From Pyropia haitanensis (Eukaryota > Rhodophyta > Bangiophyceae > Bangiales > Bangiaceae): a stretch of 64,000 nucleotides of DNA. Shown one piece after another: positions 55,194-64,000 of this stretch. The DNA is taken from NCBI GenBank assembly GCA_008729055.1, contig SDUX01000001.1, positions 1 to 64,000 on the forward strand. Reading direction: 5' to 3'. Within the stretch, counting starts at the first letter, position 1, and the number at the start of each line of letters is the position of its first letter. The position numbers and the translations under genes were made by a program. The notes below the pieces were generated by a model. That model was not told the origin of the DNA, ran no database searches, and saw only the letters and a program-made list of their open reading frames with translations.

Positions 55194-57614
55194 CTACAGC
55201 GCGTACGCCCGCAGACGACTGTCGGAGAGCGCCGACGAAGCCGCTTGCTGGTTGGCATCCCGCTTCTTGGTACGCTGCTTGGCGTGCTTGCTGCGCTTGT
55301 GGTTGGCCGCGCCGTCGGCAGCTGACGGTGACGCCGCCGGCGGGGCCGCCTCTGTCGCTGGCGTCGGCGCGTCGGGTTGGCTCTGCTTCTTCTTGCCATT
55401 CTTGTTGACCTTGGTGCGCTTGGGGGGCGCGTCGCCAGCGTCGCCGCCGGCGGGCGACGCAGCCGCCGCCGCAGCCGGCGCGGCGGCGGTGGGCGTCCCT
55501 GACGGCTCTGACACCGCCGTCGCGGCGTTGTTGCGCCTGCGCTTCTTCTTGTCCTTGCCACTGCTGTTGGCCGGCCCCGCGCCGGCAGCGTGCCCCGCCG
55601 GTGCCCCCCCGTTGATCTCGCGCACATACCCCCGACTGCGCTTGTCCTGCTGTGGCGCACGCTTGGGCCCCTGCCGCCCCTCCCGGTAGGGCGCATAGAA
55701 GCGGAGGGACACCTTGCGGTTGAGCTCCTTGTCCTCCGACTCGAGAATCTCAGCCGCGGACAGCCCAAACGTGTCGGCCGGCACCTTGCGGTAGGCGAAC
55801 CGGAGGCGCTCGCCGCCGACAATGTCCTCAAAGTCCAACCCTTGGTACTGCTCCATGAGCGACGCCAGCTTTCCGTCGGTCTTCGCGGGGTCCGTCACCG
55901 CGCCACCGGCCGCCGTGCCCGCCTTGGCCGACGGGCCCTTCTTGGAGCTCTCTTCCTCCCCCTCCTCCACCGCCTCCTCGGCAATCGCATTCGCGCGGAC
56001 GTCCGCCTCTGTCTCCTCGGCCGCCGCGTAGTAGTCGTCCCCAAACTGGGCGTCCATGGCCTTGGCATACGCATCCGGGTCCCAGTCACCGTCCAGGTCA
56101 AACGCGGCCGCATCGGCGACGGTGGTACCCGCGGCGGCCTCCACCTCGCGCAGCCGCGCGTTAATTTCACCGGCGAGCACGTTCTTTTGCCGCTTCACCT
56201 CCTCCACTGCCGACGTCCGGGCAGCCGCCTTGGCCGCCCGCCGGGCCTCACGCGCCTTGCGACGGCCGTCGCTCTTGCGGCGGAGGCTGCCCGCAACCGT
56301 GCGGGCGTGTGCCACAATATCTGCCGCGGCTGCATCCTCGTACCGAAAGTTATGGCCGTACTCAAACAGCTCCTGGTTGTCCACAAAGGCCTCGTCGTCT
56401 TCAATCGGGTCGGCGTCCGCGCCGCCGTCGCCGTCGCCAGCCTTGACCGCCGACCCGGCATGCCCACGGCTCACGACAGTCTTGTCCACCTCAAAGGTAG
56501 AATCCCCATGACGGGGAGCCTTGTGGCGCTCCCCACCCAGCCACCCATTGTTCAGCACAAACTCACGGAGAAAGTACTCCTTCTCGTCGGGCGTCTCGTT
56601 CTCAAGGTAGGCGTGAAGCAGGCGCTGCTCTCCGTCCTCTCGCGCCAGCGCGGCGCCCTCCTTGGCCTGAAAGGCCGCAAAGTCCGCCTCCTCTGCCGCG
56701 TCGTCCGCGCTGGACCGCTTCCGGACGGTGAAGAAGTCGTCGCTGTCATCCCCACTCGAAACATCTCCGTCACCACCATCCCCAGCGCTCCCCTCCTTTC
56801 CCTTGTTGCCCCCCCGCTCCCCTGCGTCATCGTCGTCGCTGGTCTCCCCAGCCGCCACCAGTGACCGCTTCAGCTCAACCTGTTCGGCATCGTAGAGGGC
56901 CGCGCGCAGGGCAGGGACGGCGTTACCTTTGCGCGCGCGAGGCCCCTCTTCGTCCGACTCGTCCGACTCCAGCTTTCCGTCCTCAAGAAGCCGCTCGCGT
57001 ACATAATCCTTGATGTGGACCGGCTTGGGTGCCACCGACTCAAGTGCGGTGCGAGCAATCGCGTCCCACCCCGCCACAGGCTCGTCGTCGCTGTCAGTGC
57101 TGCTGTCGACGTCACTGGTCCCGCCGTCGTCGTCCGTGACGGCGGCCGCCGCGGCGCCGCCGCCGCCACCGCCACCACCCTTGGCGCGCCGCGTCTTGTA
57201 AAACTGCGTCTTTGGGTTGTAGATGGCGGGGTCCCGCGCACGGATTTTTGCGAGCGTCTCGGATATCTCCTTGTCCAACCGGCGGGTCAGCTGCTCGGCG
57301 TGCTCGTCCTCGTCCTCTTCCTCCTCCGACGACTCGTCATCGTCACCGTCGCCGTCAAGAGTGCCCAGGTTGATGCCCAGGTCCCGCAGGCGGCCCGCCT
57401 CTTGCTTGCGCTTGACCGCCTCGTACTTTTCCGCGTACGAGCGGTTGATGGTCAAGGCCGTCACGGTTTTGGCGGGAGCTACTTTGCTGCCATCACCGCG
57501 GGCGACGGATTTCGCCGGGGGCTTGGCAGCCGCTGCAGCCGCGCCCCCTGCCTGGGCGTTGGCGGCGGCGGCCGCTTCCAGCTCCCGCTTCCGCTGCGAC
57601 TTCTTGCGGGGCAT
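55194..57614 (-). CDS. KRI1 (KRR1-interacting ribosome-assembly factor)
   Basis: A nucleolar protein needed for 40S subunit assembly through the SSU processome, where it binds Krr1. 806 residues from the ATG at 57614, no intron. The N-terminus is basic (MPRKKSQRKRELE), then INRSYAEKYEAVKRKQEAGR, matching the family's ..N..YA.rYe..rrkEel. An acidic EEEDEDE block and IRARDPAIYNPKTQFYK follow. The Kri1 central signature is NETPDEKEYFLREFVLNNGW (about residue 340). A basic helical stretch has RKSDGRRKAREARRAAKA. The Kri1 C-terminal domain is GLDFEDIVGGERLRFAYRKV then PADTFGLSAAEILESEDKEL and VSLRFYAPYREG (about residues 591-645). The tail is Lys-rich with Ala/Pro low complexity and a nuclear-signal-like KRSKHAKQRTKKR. 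The frame is fully open. Confidence 0.93.
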   Translation of the reverse strand: MPRKKSQRKRELEAAAAANAQAGGAAAAAAKPPAKSVARGDGSKVAPAKTVTALTINRSYAEKYEAVKRKQEAGRLRDLGINLGTLDGDGDDDESSEEEEDEDEHAEQLTRRLDKEISETLAKIRARDPAIYNPKTQFYKTRRAKGGGGGGGGAAAAAVTDDDGGTSDVDSSTDSDDEPVAGWDAIARTALESVAPKPVHIKDYVRERLLEDGKLESDESDEEGPRARKGNAVPALRAALYDAEQVELKRSLVAAGETSDDDDAGERGGNKGKEGSAGDGGDGDVSSGDDSDDFFTVRKRSSADDAAEEADFAAFQAKEGAALAREDGEQRLLHAYLENETPDEKEYFLREFVLNNGWLGGERHKAPRHGDSTFEVDKTVVSRGHAGSAVKAGDGDGGADADPIEDDEAFVDNQELFEYGHNFRYEDAAAADIVAHARTVAGSLRRKSDGRRKAREARRAAKAAARTSAVEEVKRQKNVLAGEINARLREVEAAAGTTVADAAAFDLDGDWDPDAYAKAMDAQFGDDYYAAAEETEADVRANAIAEEAVEEGEEESSKKGPSAKAGTAAGGAVTDPAKTDGKLASLMEQYQGLDFEDIVGGERLRFAYRKVPADTFGLSAAEILESEDKELNRKVSLRFYAPYREGRQGPKRAPQQDKRSRGYVREINGGAPAGHAAGAGPANSSGKDKKKRRRNNAATAVSEPSGTPTAAAPAAAAAASPAGGDAGDAPPKRTKVNKNGKKKQSQPDAPTPATEAAPPAASPSAADGAANHKRSKHAKQRTKKRDANQQAASSALSDSRLRAYAL

Positions 57615-59011
57615 GGCGGGCGCCCAGCCACAGACAAATGGGAGTGAACAAGTGCGCTGGGCGATGACACAAAGCGCTCCGCCAGGTGGTCAGCTGTTTG
57701 CTCGTCCTGTGCAAGAAGGGCGCGCACCGAGGTAGGGCGGCGAAGCGGCGGTTGGCGGCGGCAGGTTACAGGAGCGGGAGGCGACCAGCATGCTCTGTGT
57801 GGAGAAAGCTGGGCCGGTCTGAGGATCAGTCGCCGTCGGTGACAAACCCAGGAGAAACGGACGCCAATGTAGTTCACTATGTAGTGCAAGCATCACTTTG
57901 AAGTTCCATGATGTAAATCGGTATAGCGCGTCCGCCAAAAAGTATACATCCGGGTGGCTGGGTCTTCGTCGCGCATCAAAGTTTCCATCGATCTCGCGTT
58001 CGAGTAATTGACCAATCAGCGGCAGAGAACAGTGCCCCGGCGGCGGACCAGGCTTTGATCTTGTCGATATTCCTGCTCGTGGCGGGATCATGGGCTGTTA
58101 TGCTGGATAGGGACGACGACGACCGAGGAACAGTACCCTCAGTGGAAATCCCGTTCCCAAAGATCTGTTTCCCAGGCATGACCTGGAGACCAAGTCCTTC
58201 TCATCGTTTCTGTCAAATGTTCGGCAGAACTTTGATGTTCCGACAATCAAGATCTGAATTGCTCCGCACTGTCTGCGAGTCGAGAGCGTTAGTCTCGATA
58301 TCTTTGACCGCGCACGCAACGAGATCGACCCTGGTCCCGGTGGAACGCCGACCCCCGCCGTCGTGGCCGCCACCCTCCACGGTCGTAGCGGCCGCGCCCC
58401 ACCGTCGTGACCGCCGCCCCCCCCATCATCGCCGCCTTCCCCGCCGCCGACGTCACCGCCCCCCCCCCCCGTCGTCGCCGCTTTCCTTCTGCTCGTCGTT
58501 GCCACTTTCACGTCTTCGCAGCCCCGACCCGCTTGGTCGCCGCCTCCTTTCCCGTCGCCGCCGACGCCCACCGCGTCGCCGCCGCCCCTCGTCGCCGCCC
58601 CGGCGTCGTTGTCGCCGCGACGTCGGCAGCGCGGCGCCCCGGCGTGTCTCTGGCAGTGGCGGCGGCCATGGCAGCTTCGCCCCCCCCCCGCCCCCTCCCC
58701 CACCCCCCCCCCCCACTCCCCCCCCCCCTCGCGCGCGCGCCACGCGTGCCACGTCACGGCGAGGCGGGCCAGCCCGACGGGGACGCTGGTGACAATGGGC
58801 GGCACGCCCACCCGCGGCGGTGGCGGTGGCCGGCAGCGACAGCGGCGCGGGTGTGGCCGCCGCGACCGCGGCGGAGAGGGGGGGGGGAGGGCGGGGGGGG
58901 GGGAGGTCCCCGCCGCGGCCGGCGCGTTCGTGGAACGGCCGCCGCCGCCCTCCCCCCCCTTCCCCCCCCCCCCACCGCCGCCTGCCCCCACCGCTGCGGC
59001 GGCAGCGGCGG
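57615..59011. other. Intergenic, no gene supported
   Basis: 57615-58330 is of moderate GC with only short frames. 58330-59010 is C-rich with many C runs; it could hold the leader or an unrecognised N-terminal exon of the helicase gene downstream. Confidence 0.4.
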
Positions 59012-60055
59012 ATGCAGCGGCGGCTGGCCGCGGCCTGGGCGGTCGGCGCGCTGCTGGGGCTGTCGCCGGGCGTCGGGGGGGCCACGCAGCCGGCGCTGCT
59101 GGCGCGACGCCGCCGCGTCACGGCAGCCAGTGCTGATGCCGCCGCCGTCGCCGCCCCGTTGGCGACGGTGGTGGCGCCGACGCCCGCCCAGGCCGCGGCG
59201 GTCGCGGCGGCCGTGTCGGCGTCCGCGATTGGCAAGCTGACGCTCGTGACGGGCCCGCCGCGGGGCGGCAAGACCACCGTCGCCGCCGCGACGGCCGCCG
59301 CGCTTGCCGCCGCGGGCGCCGCGCCCGTGCTGCTGCTGTCCGCGGCGGCGGCGGCGGCGGCGGCGCCCCCCCCCCCCTGGTCGGCCTTTCCCCGCCGCCG
59401 CCGCCCGCGGCGGTCGCGGTTGCGGGTGACCCCGCGCTGCTGGCCGCCGCAACCGCGCGCGTCGGCGCGCTGCGCGCGGCGCTCGCGGCGGGCGCCGCCG
59501 CGGCGGGCGCCGACGCCGCCAACGCCGCCCACATCGCGTCGTCGACCGACGCGGCGGCCGCGTACGCGGCCGCCACGGGCGGCGCGGCGACCGCCGCGGC
59601 GGCCGCCGCGCTCGCCGCCGCCCGCCCGCTGACGCGCCTCCCACCCGCCGCGGGCCGCGCGTACGCCCTCTCCGCCGTCGTGGCGGTGCTGCGGGTGGCC
59701 GACGCGGCGGCGGTTACCGCCGCGGCGGCCGCCGCGGACGTGGCCGCCGCCGCGCACGCGGCGGTCATTGTGGACGACGTGCACGCGCTGTCGGCGGCGG
59801 CGGCGGCGGCGGTGGTGGCCGCCGCCGCGAGGGGGGGGCGCCTCGCGCGGGTGGTGCTCGTCGGCGACGCGCCGCCGCCGGGCACGCCGGTCGTGGGGCC
59901 GGCTGGCGTCACGCCGTTTGCGGCGGCGGTCACGCGGGCGGCTGCTGGGGGGGGTGACAGGGGGGGGGGGGTCGTCGCCCTCGACCGCGTGTGGGGGGTG
60001 GCGCCGGCGGTGGTCGACGCGCTCGGCGGGCGCTACCCGGGCGTCGTCGCCGCAC

Positions 60056-60089
<34 letters not shown>

Positions 60090-60985
60090 AGCCGCCGCCG
60101 CAGAGGACGACCCGACGGGGCCGTCTGGTGGGGCGGCGCCTGCCGTCGCTGCTGCCGCGGGCGCTGCAAGCGGGCCTCCCCTGGCAGAGGCCGACATGGG
60201 CCGTCCCGTGGCCTCTGCCACCAACGCCGCCACCGTCGACGCCGCCGGTGCGGCGGCAGGCGCCCCTGCCCCAGCGTCGGTGGCGGCGCGCGCCCCCCCA
60301 CCCCCCCCGGCCTGACGCGCGCCGTCGAGGCCGTCGCGGTCACCGGCGGCTGCCACGCGCAGGCAGAGTACGTGGCGGTGCTGGCGGGCATCCCCCCCGC
60401 GGCGGTCACGGTGGCGGCGCTAACGGCGGCGGCGGTGCGCCACGCGGTCGCCGTCACCGCCGCCCGCACCGCGTGGTCGACGGCGGGCGCCCGGCTGGGC
60501 GTGCCGTCTGGGGTGCTGCCGGGCGGGACGCTGCCGCGGGGGGTGGCGCTGCTGCTGGTGGTCACCGCGGGGGCGGCATGGCCGTGGGCGTGGCTGGGGG
60601 GGCGGCCGTCGCGGGCGTTGGTCGTGTTTGGCGACGCGGACGAGTTGGCGTCCATGGCGGGCTGGGGGTGGGGGGGCGGCCACGCCCGTGCCGGCGGTGC
60701 CAGGGGGGGGGGTGCCGCTGCCGGTGGGGGTGGCGTGGCCGCCGCCGCCGCCGCCGCCGCCCCCGCCTGGGGTGACGGGTGGGAGCGGGTGTGGGCGGCG
60801 GCGGGGGGGGGGTGACGACACTCGGCCTGCGCCGGCCGGGGGGGGAGGTGGTGGAGGTGGCGACGCCGGCCGCAGCGGCGGCGGCGGTCGTCGCGTTGGC
60901 CGCGGCGCCGCCAGGGACGAGGGGCTGGGGGGGGGCGGGCTCGGCCCGCTTCGGCCGCGTCGCGGACGTCCAGGCCGACGCCTAG
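59012..60985 (+). CDS. Divergent SF1 (UPF1-like) helicase-type ATPase
   Basis: The ATG at 59012 starts a short hydrophobic stretch. Family logic appears in order: the TP.Q element APTPAQAAAVAAAVSAS and Walker A LTLVTGPPRGGKTTVA (UPF1-like proteins have GPPGTGKT; here the T before G-K-T is G), near 59255. A Walker B-like AAVIVDDVHALSA follows near 59762, where DEAQ is replaced by D-D-V-H. Motif III-like VVLVGDAPPPGTPVV follows at about 59850, then AVAVTGGCHAQAEYVAVLAG and RALVVFGDADELASMAGW, resembling the last UPF1 block before the C-terminus. The end is ARFGRVADVQADA, TAG at 60983-60985. The pieces occupy three frames that change at C/G runs (59368, 59950, 60295, 60810). The product is about 650 Ala-rich residues. 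The order of motifs supports the fold; the altered motif II makes helicase activity uncertain. Confidence 0.5.
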
Positions 60986-61329
60986 GATGGCCTCCCCGCC
61001 GAGTGAGTGAGTGCGCCGTGTGAACCGGCGGCCGCGGTTGGGGGCGGGGGGGGGGGTAGGTGGGATGGCCCGCGTGGCCTGCGGATGGGCGTCCGGGCGG
61101 CGCCACGGCGGTGGTGCCGCCGCCGTCACCTGGGGGACGCGCTAAGACACGAGACGAAGAGGCCGACGTCGCTGTTGCACCACTACCCAAAAAAACCATC
61201 GAGGCGGTCTCCGCGGGTCGCCGATGCCACCTACCTCCCTTTGAGCCCGCACCCCTCCCCATGCCACCCGTCCTCATCCCCTCCCCGCAATTCCGCCGCG
61301 CCGCTGCACGGGCGCCGCGGCGAGCCGCG

Positions 61330-62951
61330 TGAAGACCTCATTGACGACCTCGCCGCTCCCCCCCCCAACACCCTCCCCCCACACCCGCCCCCCGCGGCCC
61401 GCACCAGCCGCAGACCTCGCTCCACCGCCGTGCCCAGCCAGGAGCGCGCATCGTCCGCCGCCGCCCGCGGCAGTCGCCCCCAGACCCGCACCGGCGCGGA
61501 CAGCGTCGGGCCCGCCGCGGCCGCGAGGAGCGCGCCCAATGCGTGGAGGCGGCCGGCCTTGTCGACGGCGGCGCCGCCGCTGTCAGCGGCGGCGTCGGCG
61601 GCGGCTGCGGCGGCGGCAGCGGCGGCGGCGGCGGAGTGGGGGGCGCCGCTCGTCGAGGGGGGGGCCATCCGCCCGGTGTCACCACACGCGTGGTAGAGGA
61701 GCCCAAGGAGCAGGCCGAGCGTGACGCCGTCGCCGGGCGGGCCGCCCGCCGCGGCGGCGCCGAGCGAGCCGCCGCCTGCCCCGGCGCTGCCGACGGCCGT
61801 CGCCGGGAGCGCTTCCCCCACCCGGCAGCTGCCGCAACGCGGCCGCCGCGACGAGCGCCGCCGCCGCGGCCGCCGCGGCCGCCGCCGGCCGCGCGACAGC
61901 GCCCACAACCGCCGCCGCCGCCGCGACCGCCGCGCGCCCCGCGTCGTGGTGTCCGCCGCCGCGGCGGCGAGGCCGTCAAGCGCGCCGCCACGGGTGCGGC
62001 GACTCCCCCCCCGCCGCCGACGCGGAGGGCGTGGCGAGCATTCCCGCCGCGGCCACCACCCCTGCTGCCGCGTCGGCGGCGGCGCCGGGCAGGCGCACCG
62101 CCGCGGCGGCGGAGGCGGCGGCGGCCGCCGCCGCAGGCCACCCGGCCAACGTACCGGGCACGGCGGCCGCGTCGGCGGCGGCGGGGCCGGTCGCCGCTGC
62201 GCCGACGAGGTGCAGGTCCCCGACGGCGGCGGCCAAGGGGGGGGGGGAGACGCGAAGCCGGCGCCGTCGCCGCCGCCGCCGCTGGCGCCGTTGCGGCCGC
62301 TCGTTGGGGGCGGCGGCGGCGCGTGCGCGCGGGGCGGGGGTTGCTGCCGCAGGTACCGCCGACGCCACCACCGCCTCCGCCGCCACCGCCTCCGCCCTTG
62401 TGGGCAACCGCCACGAGGGGTAGCACGACGGGCGGCAGCCCGACCGCCGCGGTGATGGCGTCAACCGCCGCGGCGGCGGCGGCGAGCGGCGCGGCCGGGT
62501 TCATCGCCACCCCCCCCCTCACACCACCCCTGCCGCCGCCCGCGGCGGTGGCCAGTACCCACCGCACCCCCCCCCCGCATCAGTCACCGCGCGTAGCAGC
62601 AACGCCGCGAGCGCCGCGAGTAGCGTGCACCCCGCCGGCGCCACGGCCGCCTGCACCGCCGCCGCGCCGCCGACGGTCATGTCCAGGCCGGTCCACGCGG
62701 CCACCGCGGCCACCCCGCAGCCGCCGCCGCCGTCGCCGCCTGCCGCCGCCGCGGCGGCGGCCGCGTCACCGACCAGGAGGAAGGGCGGTCCCGCGATGGC
62801 GGGCCCCGCCGCCGCCACCACCGCCGCCGCCGCGGCGGTCGCGACGCGCGCGGCAAGCGGGCCGACCGGCGGCAATCCCCCCCGGCGCGCCCGCGCCGGC
62901 AGAGCTGCCGGCGGGCGGCTCGATCGCCAGCGGCACTACCGCGGCGCGCAT
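61330..62951 (-). CDS. Unrecognised Ala-rich protein, gene model uncertain
   Basis: The ATG at 62951 gives MRAAVVPLAIEPPAG. Protein-like blocks follow on the minus strand in changing frames: PFLLVGDAAAAAAAAGGDGG, VAAWTGLDMTVGGAAAVQAA, PAGCTLLAALAALLLRAVTD, VGLPPVVLPLVAVAHKG, then VTLGLLLGLLYHACGDTGRM, VDKAGRLHALGALLAAAAGP, VRVWGRLPRAAADDARSWLG and TAVERGLRLVR near 61400. Frame changes fall at C runs (62876, 62565, 62235). The pattern of Ala/Leu-rich helices recalls HEAT/ARM-type solenoids, but no family was recognised. It is convergent with the SF1 helicase gene. Confidence 0.35.
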
Positions 62952-64000
62952 CCCCGCTGGCGCCGCGGGCACTGTCGGCGCCGCCACCGCCACCGACGCC
63001 GCCGCCGTCGCCGCCGCCGCCGCCGCCGCCGCCGACGATGACGGCGGCGATAGCGACAGGGGCGGCGGGCGTGACGGCGGCGGCGGGGCGGCCGCCTCGG
63101 CCGCTGCGGGAAAGAGAGGAACAGCTTCGGCGTGGGGGAGGGTGAACGACGATGGTGGGGAGGCGGGGGACGACGACAGCGTCGGCGACGGGGGGACGAA
63201 AGCGACGGGGAGGGGGGGGACGACGACGGTGGGGAGGAGTGTGAGGGACGGCGGAAAAGAGGGACAATGCGACGGCGTCGCGAGGGGGGGGCAGGACGAC
63301 GGGTAGGGGTGAGCGGCGACGACGACCGGAGCGAGGGGGGGTACGACGGCGGCGAAGAGGGGGGGTAAGGCGTGGGCGAGGAGGGAGGGAATGGGGCGAA
63401 CGTTGTGGAGAGGAAAGAACGACGAGAACGGTCCGGACGACGGTGACAACGACGGCGGGGAGGAGGGGGAAGAAGAACACGACGACGAGGACGGCGACGA
63501 CGACGCTCGCGATCCGCACGGTGGCGGATGTGGGTGATGGAGCAGCCCCCTTGACGAATCAGTCTCGCTGGCTTTCGTTTTGGGCTCCCAGAGCTCATAA
63601 ATATGCAGGTGCAAAGGTGTTATCGTGGGAACCGGCGCCGGTGTGACGGACAGACCGGGAAAGAACAGTCCAGGTTGTGGCCACTTCCAGCACGCAGTCG
63701 CGAGATGGAGGACGAATATTTTTGTGTACACCCGGCTTCTCTCGGCTGGCGTCGTGGAAGATTTCATTTCTGGCAAGAAGTAGTTGACCTATCGTAATGG
63801 GTCTGGGATCGCAGGGAACCAGTCTGCCCCGACAGTGAGCAACGGACAATAACATCAGGAGCGCCCCTGCACAGGCCCTTAGCACCGCAGCGCAGCACGC
63901 AGACCACCAATGACTCCGTCTGAGGCAATCCGGTGCCGCAGCAGTGGCCGCCTGCAGGCAGCGCGCGCACCAGGCCTCACGCCCTCTGCATCGATTGTGC
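62952..64000. other. Upstream region of the last gene, right edge
   Basis: 63120-63500 is a G/A-rich, purine-biased stretch on the plus strand, so the minus-strand leader is C/T-rich, like the leaders of other genes here. 63540-64000 has mixed composition and no supported gene. A TATA-like CATATTTATG lies near 63597-63606 on the minus strand. Confidence 0.4.

Noticed and set aside
55590..56864. 424-residue open frame antisense to KRI1
   Set aside because: Shadow of KRI1 codon use; no recognisable domain.
61543..63306. 587-residue plus-strand Arg/Pro/Ala frame
   Set aside because: Pure low complexity produced by GCC/CGC repeats; the minus strand has more protein-like blocks.

Overview
The window looks like eukaryotic nuclear DNA from a very GC-rich, intron-poor alga. 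The best guess is a bangiophyte red alga (Porphyra/Pyropia-like). This is inferred from protein content and style, not from any marker gene. Support comes from eukaryotic housekeeping genes (OST48, EF-3, KRI1, WDR70, RBMX2/IST3, akirin) with almost no introns. Support also comes from plastid-type proteins (PAP/fibrillin, TrpD, a saccharopine-dehydrogenase-like oxidoreductase, a bacterial-type RNase P protein). Several of these begin with a short leader carrying an early Phe, as red-algal plastid transit peptides do. There is no operon structure; genes lie on both strands, separated by about 0.3-3 kb.

Layout: 1-8935 is a 689-bp satellite array of about 13 copies with a trimeric higher-order duplication. 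It ends abruptly inside a truncated LTR retrotransposon (8936-about 11131: gag plus CCHC knuckle). 11.3-15.4 kb is a repeat graveyard holding a GC-rich minisatellite, a decayed hAT transposase and two non-autonomous terminal-inverted-repeat elements. 15.6-18.1 kb holds a doubtful membrane-protein gene and a foldback element. 18.3-25 kb carries OST48, the RnpA-like gene and WDR70. 25.8-32.1 kb is one giant ARM-repeat gene. 32.8-41.5 kb carries RBMX2/IST3, EF-3 and the saccharopine-dehydrogenase-like gene, the last directly behind a second copy of the 14.6-kb repeat. 42.2-44.6 kb is another inverted-repeat element. 45.8-57.6 kb carries an unrecognised gene, a TPR-like plastid protein, a PAP/fibrillin, akirin, TrpD and KRI1. 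59-63 kb carries a divergent SF1 (UPF1-like) helicase and an unrecognised alanine-rich gene.

Two themes stand out. First, ribosome and RNA work is well represented: EF-3 (elongation), KRI1 (40S assembly), RBMX2/IST3 (splicing), an RnpA-like protein (tRNA 5' maturation) and an SF1 helicase. Second, many GC-extreme genes change reading frame exactly at poly-C or poly-G runs, while the five genes with balanced codon use stay open. Some of these breaks are therefore probably homopolymer-length errors in the sequence, although short introns cannot be excluded.
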